A stretch of DNA of 64,000 nucleotides from Saksenaea vasiformis B4078 (taxonomy: Eukaryota > Mucoromycota > Mucoromycetes > Mucorales > Saksenaeaceae). Shown piece after piece: positions 35,116 through 47,803 of the stretch. The position numbers were made by a program, and so were the translations under genes. Every line of letters begins with the position of its first letter. The first letter of the stretch is position 1. The notes under the pieces were generated by a model, which was not told the origin of the DNA, ran no database searches, and saw only the letters and a program-made list of their open reading frames with translations. Location: NCBI GenBank assembly GCA_000697055.1, contig JNDT01002258.1, positions 33,160 through 97,159 of the forward strand, in the 5' to 3' direction.

Positions 35116-38097
35116 GGAGATCTAGAAAGAAAAGAAGGAAAGGAAAGAGATTACACAATGTAAAGGAGGTAATAAAAATCAGGCACATTTAGCGGAACCG
35201 AGTTGTGACTTTTGTACGATACGAACTTGTTAAAAATAAGTCGCACGTGTTGTATCGGTTTGCGTACAATGCAACAGAGTTTGAAGCACTAAAAATACAC
35301 CCTTCTTTATTCTCTTCTCTTATCTAAATCTCATTTATTGCCAACAGGGAACTTCCCTTAATTCTCTTTTCTCTTAGATTCGTGTAGGATTCTCATCCAT
35401 TCAATTGGTTTCATAAGTCATTCATTTTCATAGTCAATCCTTATGCAGTTGCGCGTGTCAAGTAAAAGAGAAAATGATTAATTACTGCCTCATTTGCTTT
35501 TTTTTCCCAATAATCATGCGACTTGTAGCGGTAAACTAATTAACATAAGACTCACTCATCAACACCATCTGCGATTGTGAATTCATGATTGCGCATTCAA
35601 CAAAGGTACATGAACAACAACCCCCCTTGAATGGCATCGTCATGTAGGACAAAGACATTTTTACGCAGTCGTAATATCCTTCTCCCCGTGAAAAACATAT
35701 ATCTTTCTTTTTTCTTTTTTAAAGTTGGCACCCATTTTCGGGAAAAGGTTTTCAGTTGTTTACATTTCGTAAAAAAGGGTGACCATGACGGAGCAGAAAT
35801 AATAATAATAATAATAGCAGCACTCCCACATCGATGACTTTTATATGTCACGCTTGCGCTCGTAGGCAAGGAAGTCATTAGCCTTTCCTGGAAAGATGTG
35901 TTCATCGAACATAAACAGGGCATTCTACTCTCGGATTTGTAAGGATAGACATTTTTCCGTCGATTTCCGGTAGACTTTCATTGGTTCCAGATTATAGGGA
36001 CACCTGAACAGATCTTCTGGCCACTAGCAGGCAGATAATGAAGATACTCGCTGTGTAGTTTTAGCTAACCATGGCAACATGAGCTCCGTTCCTACGGCAT
36101 TATATAAATTGTGCCAAAGAGTTTGCGGCATTTTGTACGGCAAGAGATTTGATTATTTATGTAGTTGATTTTTGGATAACTGGTCCACCACTCCAGCGGC
36201 CAGACGCGTAATCGAGGCAGATCTTTTAGAAAAAAGAGACGTTACACAAACGCATATCGATCGAGTTTGCGCTAGCCTCATTCTGTCGAGGTCATTTCCT
36301 GACATTCGAGCCGGAGAACTTGGTATGGTTTCTTAAGTCTATACCAAAAACTCAGCCTCTGGCAATGTTTAACGTGATAACTATTCCAAATTTGTTTTGG
36401 AAAACAATGTACAGATGTCATTAGGAAGAGGGCAAGCTAATTTGTAAAATTTGCTGCTGCTGGCAGTGGTAGCGACAAACAATCAATCAATTGAGCCATG
36501 TGGGAAGCAGGAAGATTAGCTTCCTTGCACACCTGTCTATTGCTTATCTTACGATTAACTGGTTATCGTTATTATTATAAACATGTTGGAGATTATTAAT
36601 TGTGCCAGTGGAAGATCTGGCGGTATGCAGTTCAGAAATCTCTGTTTGTCTTTGGCTTGTCTATCTTTATCCTTGTTGATCGGTAATCAAAACACTGTCA
36701 ATGGGTGTCCTATGGCATAGCGTACACCGCGAATCAAACGTCAGCGCCACTTATAAGTTCATTCTCGAATTTAGTCCACAAGAGATCACTGACAACTGCA
36801 GCTGAAGACAAGGAGAAGCGATTGGGCAAACTTTCCCAAAAATTGCGATTAGTAAAAACTCTTTTCATATAACAAAGGCACGGATAGCCCAGATCAGGGC
36901 AAAATTACTATAATTGGAACAAAACAGCAAGCGATCTTCAACGATTTATTTATTTTTACAGCCGGAGTTTGTTGTGCATAACCAAGTAATAATACTGGCT
37001 GGGCAACAATAACTTCTTGAAACGGAGTGCTTTGAAAGAATCGCGCTGGAAGAAAAGGCGAGCCCGCGTGATCACCCGTTCCTGATAGCTGGATAATCAT
37101 AGGGTTCATTTGATCTGTCAAAACCTGCATCGTGCGCCATGCTCCGTATATTCCAGATCGAACTGACATTTCATGACTCTAGTTCAAACTTTGGGCCACC
37201 TAGCTTGCGTTTCCAAGTATGAACCGGTCGTACATAGCCTGATCTTTCCAACGATGATACTATCTCACTCATCGTGTAGTTGGAGTGTACGACGACATGT
37301 CCGCATCCTTGTTGTTGAAGAAACCTGGAATTTTGGTCCCACCGTGTCTTCTACATTATATGTGTGCCTGTTCATGGCATGACGCCACTGCTTCAATTGC
37401 CGTAGGTCTGTCCCTAATAACAGGGTGTATTCATTATTCATGCTACCAAAAGACGCGATCTATATGAAATTTTACTCGACCTCCCATGCTTCAACCGCTT
37501 TCATAACTACCCTTTCCACCCAGACTGCACATGTACTGATATATGTCCAGCTAATTCGCTTCAGTGATTCCTGCTTCCATCCGAACCCTTGATGATGGGC
37601 AGTATTCGGATTATCATTGCATTGGCTATCTTATTTGAGTATAGCCAGTAGGTCAAGCATTTGCTTTGTGTAGAATCGAATGACGACCTTTTTTGTCCCT
37701 TACTTTATTATAACCACAGACATTTTCACAATCAGATTTTAATGAGCTAAAAAGTTCATAAAGGGCTGTCGCGAATCCTTGGACCTGAATTGGATAGCTA
37801 TTAACGATGCTTTCCTCTTTGCTAGAGGAAAACTTAGGCTTGTATCTTCGAGTTTTAGAATCCCTGTACAGACTGCCAGCCCCGACCCAAACAAGCCGCG
37901 CGTGGACGAAAACTGAGTTTTACAAGCCTTGGGGTGGGACAATGTTTTCCATTCAGAACAGCAGGGATGGGTTCAAAGATTCAAAGTGTGGGAAAACTTT
38001 GGATTGCAACCCCGCAGGAAGAGATGAGTCAAGTTCTTCTTAAGTGCAGCTTTTCCTGTTGTCTGTCAGTCTTCACTGTTTATCCCTTTATATTACC
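35116..38097. other. Intergenic with one coding-like relic
   Basis: Minus-strand blocks at about 37173-37290 (SSLERSGYVRPVHTWKRKL) and 36894-37169 (AWRTMQVLTDQMNPMIIQL) are in one frame, separated by one stop codon, and have coding-like composition. They may be the remnant of a gene I cannot identify. The rest (35200-36850 and 37300-38040) shows nothing beyond short random frames and an ATA/ATT microsatellite near 35800. Confidence 0.3.
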
Positions 38098-39664
38098 ATG
38101 AGCTCGGACCGTACTTCCTGGAAAATCACCTCGTCGAGCGTCGCGAAACGTGCTCACAATCCCATTCGTGCCATTGTCGACAAGTTGAAGATCGATCCCA
38201 GTGCCACAAAGTCATTCATTAGTTTGTCTGTTGGTAAGGTCCACCTACCCTACTGCTAAAATAAAACTTTCCCACGGTTGTATTCACTGGCTTCTTGTCC
38301 ACCTCCAGGCGACCCAACTGTGTTTGGCAACTTCAACACGGATCCCACTATCAATGAGTCGCTGATTAACCAAGTGAAAAGCTACAAGGCCAATGGCTAC
38401 CCACCTGCTCATGGTAAAAAATGACGAAGGTTTCCCGGCGTGTTTCCCTGACTTTTATTTTACTTTACTTTATTTTATTTTATTTTTTAGGTACCTTGCA
38501 AGCACGCGAAGCTGTTGCGGAGGCACATACACATCCCGATGCTCCTTTGACTGCCAACGATGTTATCCTGGCCAACGGAGCTTCTGGTGCACTGGAACTA
38601 TGTGTCAATGTGTTGTGTGACAATGGTTCCAACATCTTGCTGCCATGCCCCGGATTCTCGCTTTATGGTAGTTTGGCTACCACTCGTTTCGTAGAATCCA
38701 GATACTACAACCTTCTTCCCGAGAACAACTGGGAAGTCGATCTTGCTCACATGGAATCCTTGATCGATGAGAAGACTTCCGCCATCCTTGTGAACAAGTA
38801 AGAAAACCAACCAAGGTGCGGCTGTTAACTCCGGAGGCTTACAACTTTTTTTTTTGTGTTTGTTAGTCCATCCAACCCCTGTGGATCCGTTTACACACGT
38901 GAGCATCTGCGAGCTATTCTGGCTGTTGCTGCTAAGCATCACGTCCCTGTGATCGCGGATGAGATCTACAGTGGATTTGTGTTCGAGGGCAATGCTTTCT
39001 ACCCTATGGCATCCTTGACAACCGAGGTGCCGGTCTTGTCTGTGGGTGGTCTGGCAAAGAAATGGCTTGTTCCTGGCTGGCGTGTCGGCTGGATCCTTGT
39101 TCATGACCGTAACGGCGTGTTTAAGGAAATCCATGATGGCCTGTTGAATTTGTCGCAGATTATTCTAGGTCCCAACTCTCTCGTTCAAGCATCGCTGCGC
39201 GATATTTTGCATCATACCCCCGCATCCTTTTACGAAGAGACCATTGCTCAAGTAGAGGTACGAGTGTGCGAGAATGTCCTTTTTTTTTTAATGACAGAAA
39301 CCTTAGAAAAACACAAATTTGAGCATGGAAGCCCTGTCGAAGGTGGATGGTTTGAAACCAATCAAACCCCAGGGTGCCATGTACATGATGGTTGGTATTG
39401 AAATCGAGAAATTCAAGGACATCACCTCGGACGAGGAGTTCAGTCAAAAACTGCTTGCCGAGGAGTCTGTGCTGTGCCTTCCTGGTCAAGTAAGTTGCGA
39501 TGGAAATGATAGGTCATTGTAAACATAACCTTTTTTTTTATTTTTATTTTGTGTAGTGTTTCAAGTACCCCAATTACATTCGTATTGTCACCACTCCACC
39601 CGCAGATCGTTTGGAAGAAGCTTTCAAGCGCATGGCCGACTTCTGTGCTAGACACAGAAAGTAA
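38098..39664 (+). CDS. Tyrosine aminotransferase, PLP-dependent
   Basis: Class I aminotransferase that starts tyrosine breakdown by transamination with 2-oxoglutarate. Exons 38098-38233, 38309-38413, 38491-38797, 38867-39257, 39307-39489 and 39557-39664 give 409 aa. Seen are NPIRAIVDKLKIDP near the start, the substrate-loop YPPAHG, NPSNPCGSVYTREHL, ADEIYSGFVFEG and the PLP lysine in SVGGLAKKWLVPGWRVGW. The C-terminal RIVTTPPADRLEEAFKRM is also typical. The length fits the family. Tyrosine specificity is inferred from the N-terminal and SVGGLAKKW sequences. A broader aromatic aminotransferase is possible. Confidence 0.92.
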
Positions 39665-39956
39665 AACTATCATTCTTTTCTGTTCCTATCTCCTGTTTGT
39701 CCATGAAATGAGAGAGAAAGACTAGATGTATTTATATATATATATATAAAGAAGAAGACCCAAAGAAAAAACAAAACAAAGGAAAGCAAAGCTGAAGTTA
39801 TTCTATTCCAGGATGATGTTTTGCTGGAAAAAAAAAAGAAAAGAAATTAGAGAAAGAGAGGGGGTAAACCATAGGGGTACTTCTATAGGAGCATATCACT
39901 CCTCTTCTTTTTGCCTCTTCTTTTTCCTTTCTTTCTTTTTTCTTTTCCATATTATC

Positions 39957-42086
39957 ATGAAAGCGCTTGCCCTCGTCGGATTACTTGCTCTTTCAGCTGT
40001 AGCGCAGGAAGGGAATTCTGTGCCCAACGCAGCTGCTTCGCCAGGCCCATCGTCTTATTCTTGTGATCCAGCTACTTGTCAACTTGCGAATGGATGTCTT
40101 TGTGCATCAAAAAATCCACCTAATGGCCTTACACCTGCAGAAACGCCTCAGGTAAAAAAAAAAAAAAAGAAGATAGAGATAGATAAAGTAGATAAATAAG
40201 ATAGAAGAAGCTAGGGTCCCTGATCATCTTTCCTTCTTTGACAGTTTGTTACCATTACATTTGACGATTCTGTCCAGACCGAGTTGTTCAAAACGGCTCG
40301 TAGAATGTTGAATGTAACGTACGTGGACTTTTTTTTTCAGATCTTATGATAAGTTGGTTAATGATGATCAATAGCAATCCGAACGGCTGTCCTGCACGCG
40401 GCACATGGTAATCCCCACTTTGGGAGATCCCCAAAATTCACGCATGAAATTTGTTTCTTTGCCCTTTTTTAGGTTTGTCTCTATGCAGTATACTGATTTT
40501 TCACTTGTTCAACAATGGTATTCGGCTGGTAATGAAGTGGCAGAGTAAGCTTCCCATCTTTCACAAAAAAAAAGAAAAGAAAAAAAAGTTGTTGCTGATA
40601 GTATATCTATCCCTTTTTAGTCATACATTCACACACGTTGGTCAACCTTCAGACCGTAAGTCCACGTTTTTCTTTTTCTTCTTCTTCTTCTATCCATGAC
40701 AAATTAACACGTGTCATTATCAACGATATATAGAGGAAATTGCTAGCTGCAGGACCATGTTGAATGCGTATGGTGGAATTCCCAATGGTAAAATTCAGGG
40801 ATTCCGTGCACCATTTTTGAATTACACGCGAGATACACTGGCGCAACTGTCAAAGCAAGGCTTTTTGTACGATTCTAGCGCTAGCGCGATCTCGGAAGAC
40901 GCTTACTGGCCCTACACATTGGATTATGGTATGGCCAATGACTGCTGGACTGGTATTTGCGGCGCCAATCAAGTAAAACTACCTGGCTTGTGGGAAGTCC
41001 CCATGTACTCTGTACTCGATAATGGAAGTATTCCACAACTGATGGATGTCTATATGGCTGGATCACCGGAGGATATGACGAAATGTAATGTGCGCTGCGG
41101 GTGGAGGGCAAGTTGTATCTAAAAGGCTACCGTACTAAAAAAAAAAAAACAACAAACAACAAATCCTTCTAGGGAGCACGGATGCATTTAACAAACATTA
41201 CAATGGTGGACGACAGCCTTTTGGTATCTACGTCCATCCAAGTAAGTCATACATCCTATCATCTAATCATGCGTGTTTTGTTGCTTATCTGTTCTGTTTT
41301 GTTTTTTTTTCTTTTTTCTTTAGCCCATCTTACCGGTTATCCAGGACTGCCTGATCCTGCACCAAAGCTAGATGCATTGATTGCTTTTATCAAGACGATT
41401 TCTGAGAAGCCAGATGTTTGGCTGGTGACAAACCAACAGCTGCTCCAATGGATGAAAAAGCCCGTCAAGGCTTCTGAATTAGGCAACCAAGACTACATGA
41501 AATGCCAACAGCCGGTGATCGCCAAGGAAATTTGCAATGGCTTGGATGACGATAACAATGGCATGATTGACGACAACTTATTGAACAGGTAAAACCGTTC
41601 TCTCTCATACACACGCATCTTGGGCGCTGACACATTTTTTTCTTTTTCACTTTTTTCAATTAGCTGTAACTTTGGTACAACCACATTTAAGACCTGTTTC
41701 AACTGTCCTAGTATCGCACCTACACTTGATAACCCCACACCGGCCACCTCCGTGCAGAATGGATCGGCAGAGTACCGCCATCCACTGCCTAATAACTGCG
41801 AGTAAGTCAGACAGACAAGAAGTTTTTTTTTTAAAGATATATTCCTCAACTCACGTTACGTTACTATGTTAGCACCAAATGGTGGGATCCAATGGGTGCG
41901 GCCTGTTTGTGTACTTCCACCGAGTGTCAGTACAAAGATACGGCTGTCCCAGTTAACAAGACGCTAGGTCCAGGTGGCGTGAACGCCAATGGCCCAGGTG
42001 GCTCAAATGGTGCAGTTGCATTTTCTGTCCAGCCGATACGGTTGATCGCTGGAGTCGTTGGTTTAGTTGCACTTGTACTGTTTTAA
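39957..42086 (+). CDS. Chitin deacetylase, GPI-anchored, with a metal-binding insert
   Basis: Converts chitin to chitosan in the wall. Ten exons (39957-40151, 40245-40318, 40375-40407, 40473-40544, 40621-40655, 40734-41084, 41173-41241, 41324-41588, 41664-41801, 41873-42086) give 481 aa. A signal peptide is followed by the NodB domain with TFDD (residues 70-73) and the zinc motif HTFTH (126-130), then RAPFLNY (motif 3). After the catalytic part comes CNGLDDDNNGMIDDN (347-361), a loop like the MopE-type metal-binding motif, then a Cys-rich region. The C-terminus is a Gly/Asn-rich stalk with a hydrophobic tail (RLIAGVVGLVALVLF) for GPI attachment. A long TA tract at 39729-39750 may serve as the TATA region. 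Confidence 0.93.
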
Positions 42087-42410
42087 CCGACGCGAAACCC
42101 CCCCCCCCCCCTCTCTTAGCAAGGAGTAATACATGATTTCCCTCTCTCTCTCTCTCTTCTTTAAAAAACAAGTAATTAAACATGCTAAAGTTTTCAATCC
42201 ATGCATTTTGCTTAAGTCACTACGAAGAATCAGCAAAAAAAAAAAAAAGGTTTACCAGCAGAATGATGATGATGTTCTAACATGACCAATGCAGAAAAGA
42301 AAAAAGAAAGGCCATCCTATCTTTTTTTTCTTTTTATATTATTTTATTTGAAAGACACATGGGGCAAAACATAGTAAATAAAATGGAATGGGATTGATTA
42401 CTTAGTACAT

Positions 42411-44976
42411 TCAATGAGATTCATCTCCAAGTAGGCGGGTATCACGTCGACTAGGTTTCTTTCCAATGGTTCCACGGCAGTTATTGCTTCCACAGTAACA
42501 GCGTTGTTGACTTTCTGCGTTTCCAAACACTGAGAAATTGTAATCATAAAACAATTCGGAATTTGCAGAGATATCCTTGGATGCAAACACACCGACATGG
42601 AGTTCTCCTCTCAAAGACCTAAATGAGCACAACGCACACATGAGTTGTTAAAAAGGGTATGATGGGGAAAAAAAGGTTTACCATTTTTCTATATGACAGT
42701 TGGGATCGCAACTATGATTGATGAATCTTGCTTCGGTTCCTTTTGTACATGCATCGATTACTTCCCCGTTGCGGTAATCCAGAAAATAAAAGTTCTTTTG
42801 ATTTTTGTAGATCGTATTCATTCGTTCCTCGCACGTTTTGTGGGATATGATTTCACCTCGGTACTCGATAATTAACTCCCCTCGTTTGATATCCACCAGC
42901 GTACGTAAGCCCCAGCCTCGTTCACGCGTCTTATTATTATTATTATGATTGTTCCATCATCAGTCCAGTACATTCCATGAGTTTTTTTTTTGCCAATAAC
43001 TTACGAGGAATATGTCGAGTTCTTTTCTTCCTTCTCTTCGTTGAAACCGTTGGTTGGAACACCGATCACCACACGGACATGATTTTGGTTCACATTCATA
43101 AAAGAGCATACTAGATCCAGGGAACAAGGTATAAGCATGGTTTACACCTTCCTTCCTTCCTTTCTTTCTTTTTCCTTACCGATTCAAACAGTCTTCACCA
43201 CAGCCTAATTCACCATTGGATGGAGGTATGCACTGGCACGCTACCTGATGTTCTGTCTTGTTTGCTTTCCGCTCCACAAAAATATCTACATTTCTTAGTA
43301 TTGTGGAAAGTAAAAAAAAAAAAAAACAGTAGAGAATGGACATACTCGAGCGGATGCGCATGAAGGATGGTTTCTTCATCAGTGTAGGTCGTGAGCCGAA
43401 CTTGCCAATCAAACCCAACTCGTATTCTTGAAGGATGTCAGGCGGTAAGCAGAATTCGGTGAGGGTGTCCATGAGAAATGTTCCCTGATGGATAGGTATC
43501 GGCACATGGAACTTTGTTCCATTGAGTTGGTTGCTGTTGCCTTTCCAATGCATCTTTGGAGGTCCTTTCAATGCCGCTGTCCTGCGCGGTTTTGACGCGA
43601 CGGTGGTTGTTGTTGATGTTTTATGCGTCGCTGCATACATACCAGCCTTCAAAAAGACCTTTCTGTTACGCAGCAGCTGGACTTCCAGATCTGCAGCAGC
43701 CATCATCATCTCTTTATTCTTTGTAGTAGTAGTAGATGTTGTTGTTGTTACACTTGGATTGGACGGTGGAGGTCTGTTTGTGACTCCAGAATCCAGTTGC
43801 CATTTAGCCCATCGCAATCCACATGCATTACATAAACTATATTTTTTTTTTACGACAGAAAGAAAAAGAAAAAAAAAGGTTAACACATCCTCCGATTGTC
43901 CTACATCCAAACACTTACGTTCTTGGTCCTGCAGGACCCCTTCTCCATAACGATGTCGTTGTTACCTTGCACAAACTGCAACATTCCCCAGCCACAAGAC
44001 TTCCATCTGTAGGAATATGACTGAATGGATTTTGCAAAGTGGATTCATGCTTGGTTGTTGTTGTCATCGTCGTCTTTTCGTTCAACGTGTTGTTTTTGCT
44101 ACCTAAAAGAATCATTACGCTTCTCCTTTAATTCTCGATCATAACCAAGGGAGCTTCGCTTACGTCGTTCGACTGTATTTTCTTTGTTGTCTACGTTTTT
44201 CTTCGTTTGACTGATCGTGGTATGTCCAGAGGTTGTTCTACTTCTTGCTCTTGCTCCTGAAGACGGTTTTGCTTTTGGTTTCCTAGCGGCTTGAATTTCT
44301 GCAGCCCCTTCTGGTGGGTATGTGGTATGGTTATAACCTTCATCAGGTTTTCCTACGGATTTCCAACGAAGATGGCAGGCATTACAAAGACTAAATGATG
44401 ATGAAATATGAGATCAGATCCGCCAAAAACAAAAATTCAAAAGAACACTTACGTGCTTTTGCCTACAGGGCCGTAACGCCAACGGACGGATTCAGTAACA
44501 CCACATCGTCGACACCAAATAGGTGGCTCTTCTTCTTCTGGTGTGGTGGAACTGTTGTTGTTTTGTTCTTCTGTCACGGTAGAGGGGGAGATCGGATGGG
44601 TTGGATCATCCAAACGTACCGTTTTTGCATGTTTTTCTTCACCTCCCTGAATGGATGCTTCATCTGATTTTCGCTTACACTGAATTGTTTTGAAGGTGGG
44701 CGAATTGGGTGAATGCGAACCCAGGGAAGAGGGTGGTGAGGGAAGGGCGTTACTGATGTCTTCGTCCTGTTTCACGGATGGATCGTCGTTCAAGGGAGCC
44801 TCGTTGGTAACGGTAGATTGGATAGGACAATGATATGCATCCCCTATCTGCTTTCCTGTACAGATTCCGTGAGAGCGATCGTCGACATTGGTCACTTCAG
44901 CAAGTGGAACGGGTGATAGGGGAGACTCAGGTACAGCGTCCACCGGTACGATAGGTAATTCTTGTGAGTGTTCCAT
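42411..44976 (-). CDS. Two GATA zinc fingers fused to an ASH1-type SET methyltransferase
   Basis: Exons 44976-44453, 44390-44164, 44102-43919, 43836-43346, 43285-43180, 43110-43005, 42929-42682 and 42618-42411 stay in phase and give 697 aa. GATA finger 1 has C155-x2-C158-x18-C177-x2-C180. Finger 2 has C292-x2-C295-x18-C314-x2-C317 and reads [20 protein letters not shown]. From about 480 an AWS domain appears (GCGEDCLNR, SCPCGDRCSNQRFQRRE). The SET domain follows (ERGWGLRTLV, RFINHSCDPNCHIEKW, ELFYDYNF), and then post-SET (CYCGSNNCRG). The AWS/SET sequence is closest in style to ASH1L/NSD H3K36 methyltransferases. The link between the parts rests on introns with good signals, including GTAAGCGAAG at 44163 between the fingers. 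If that intron were not used, two separate genes would be predicted. Confidence 0.8.
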
Positions 44977-45395
44977 TTGATAGGTAGCTCTTGCTCGACA
45001 GACAGAAAAAGAAGAAGCGATGACTAGGTTTTGTTTCTATATGAATTTTGACACACAAGATTCTTGATTATCAGCTTGCCTCCCATGTTAGATGGTTTCC
45101 GACCTACAACAGTTTCTCCTAACCAAAAGCGAACGAAAACTCGAGGGTCTTTGGTTGATAAAGATAAGGAAAAACAAAAAGAAACAAGGAGAATAAAGAT
45201 ATAGAGAGAGAGAGAGATACAGTACACACACTACAACGCGCGCGCCGCGTTCGTTCGTCGTCCTTTTCCCAATTCAACGAGTCACAAAAAATACAAAAAA
45301 AAAAAAGGATGCTGAAATGCGTGAGACAAAGCCTCGGGATACCTCCGCTTGTCTTTTTTTTTTTGTACCCAATCAATCGATCCTGTCTATAGAAT

Positions 45396-47552
45396 TTATT
45401 CTTGACCGAGTTGTTCCATATCTTTTTCGGAATAACCGAGAAGTGTTAAGACATACTTCAAACTCTTTTGATTAATCCTTGCACGAGCCTATAATAATAA
45501 TAATATTAATAATAATAATAGTGAGAGAATGTTATACATATGTAGGTAGGTATGATGATGATGATGATGAAACACATACCTGTTCTTGTACTCTTGGTTT
45601 GGCATTAAACGCAATTCCCAGGCCTGCCTTATTTAACATCCATAGGTCATTGGCTCCATCACCCACAGCAATCACTTGATTCAACGTAACGCCCTCTGCT
45701 TGAGCAATTACATCAAGTAATTCTGCCTTACGAATACCATCCACAATAGGTCCAGTGGTCTCACCAGTAAAGGTCAATCCGTCTGGCGCAACCTTGAGCT
45801 GTATTGTTACACTCATCATCAGTATAAAAATAAATAGCAAAAGATCCTCTCACCTGATTCGCAAATGCATAATCTAATCCTAATTCGGCTTTGACGTAGA
45901 GTGCAAGCGGCATGAACCCACCTTTTATAATCGATGACTTGAGATCCCTGCTTTTTTTTCCTTAATTCTTGATCAACTTACCACTAATGACTGCCAACTT
46001 AAAGCCTAGTTTCTTCAGAGCACGACACAAGAAACGTGCACCCTCTGTAAATGTAAGGTTTTGTTTCACCGTTTCAATCACGTTCACATTGGTGCCTTTG
46101 AGTAGCGCTACACGACGTCTCAAAGATTCCTTAAAGTCAATTTCTCCATTCATTGCCGCTTCAGTAATAGCCTAAGACATAGAAGATGAGTTAAGGAAAT
46201 AAATGTATAAAAAGAGAGAAAGAAAGACGACGTACTGCTACTTGATCAACCACACCGGCGTACTTTGCAATCTCATCAATGACTTCCTGACGAATCAATG
46301 TGGAATCCATGTCAAAGACAACAAGACGTTTGTTCTTGCGGAAGACATCATCGGGCTGCAAGGCGACATCTGTGTTGTGACTAGCCGACAAGGCAATCAG
46401 TTCAGCACGGAGCGCATCGATATCCACTGTCTTTGGTACACTCAAACGCACATCGGCGCACGATAATTTACTGTCGTCCAAGTTCAATCGGGATAACTTT
46501 TCAACGGAGATACGGTTCTTCAAAAGAAACTGTGTCCAGTCACTCAAAAATGCCGGTGCCAGACCATCTTGGTTGAGAATGCTTGCAGCGTATTTGATAC
46601 GACCGGCATACGGCGCTTCTTCTAACGAAGACGGGATGGTCGTGGGTTCACGTTCATCGGTTTGTGGTGCCTTGTGACGGACACTGGGTTCAGTCGCCTG
46701 CGTATCAGGGATGTCGAAAGTTAAGGCTGCGTCCCATGTATGCGCAGCTTCGGCCAAATCACGGAATATATTAACGTTATCGGAGCCAAGGGTAATCAGG
46801 ACACCAAAGGTAACATTATGATAAAGACGAGAAAGCATGAAATCATCAATGGTACATGGATGGCGAGCGAGACATTGGAGAACAGCACCGACAATATCTG
46901 TACCGTGCGGACCTGACAGTGAAACAAGCACTCTCTGGTTAGGGCCTACCAGAGCAGGTGGTAATACATTGGAACGTGTCAGCTTGGCCTGCGAACGGCT
47001 ACGTGTCATGATGGGTGAGACAGGGTGTGCCTTGACATCGTCTTCGTTAAGACTTGTCATGACACGTTGTTTTAACTCGGTTAGTTCTTTCGCTTGAACG
47101 AGAGGAAGCTGGGCAACGCGATGAAGATAAGGTTCTGACAGGGACAGGCCAGAATGACGGTCATTCTTCTTCAAAATCTTGGTGATGCCGGTATAGTTGA
47201 GAAAGACGAATCGTTCGAGGGTTAAAATTTGTTGCAGCAACTCCATGGCGGTGGTGGATGCAGCTGCTTCGACGAGCTTTTTCGATTCTTGTTCGAAGAA
47301 TGTACATGCCTTATGCACCTGGACGTCAAGTTGCTGGATAAAGCTTACTTCTACATGTTGCAGCTGACCTAATCGAAGCGACACAACATCCGAAAATGGT
47401 TGTTGTGGTTGCTCAGTAGGTGTGATTTTGATAGAATGTGCATAGACAGTCGTTTTCAACAAATGTTTGAGCGCATTATAATCGATACAATGCTCAGCAT
47501 AATTGGCAGGTAAATAAGCCTTGCGCTCGTTGAGATAGTTGCCAAACTTCAT
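45396..47552 (-). CDS. SPX-domain phosphoserine phosphatase with ACT-like region
   Basis: Exons 47552-46236, 46171-45982, 45921-45854, 45798-45580 and 45488-45396 give 628 aa. Residues 1-150 are an SPX domain: MKFGNYLNERKAYLPANYAE with IDYNALKHLLK at the start and LNYTGITKILKKNDRH at its end, including the lysine cluster used for inositol pyrophosphates. Residues ~205-350 contain ACT-like segments as in SerB (VLVSLSGPHGTDIVGAV). The HAD phosphatase follows with the motifs VVFDMDSTLI, AVISGGF and GDGANDLWML. Substrate and role (last step of serine synthesis) are known for SerB. SPX control is inference. Normal eukaryotic phosphoserine phosphatases lack SPX. The first exon covers SPX, ACT and the first HAD motif without a break, so the fusion is not a splicing artefact. 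Confidence 0.9.
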
Positions 47553-47803
47553 AAAGAGTTACCCATCAAAAAAACGGTAACTTCATCGGCCTGAAAAGGA
47601 CAAGAAATGTAAAAAAAAAAAAGAAGAAAAACACAGTCATGTTGAGTCAGATCAGCAGGCGAAAAGTTTGGTTGGTTGGGCATTCTCGTCGTTCTTTTTT
47701 CTTTTTAATTCAAATGGTTCGCTATATACAGCCAGAGGGTATATTTATATGTATATATATATATACAAAATACAATTACTTTTTTTAAGATGCAGAATTC
47801 TCG

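Noticed and set aside
35116..38097. Search for a kinase domain upstream of or linked to the LRR protein
   Set aside because: No kinase motifs (GxGxxG, HRD, DFG) are found. The LRR gene ends in a hydrophobic tail and its 5' end is a signal peptide.
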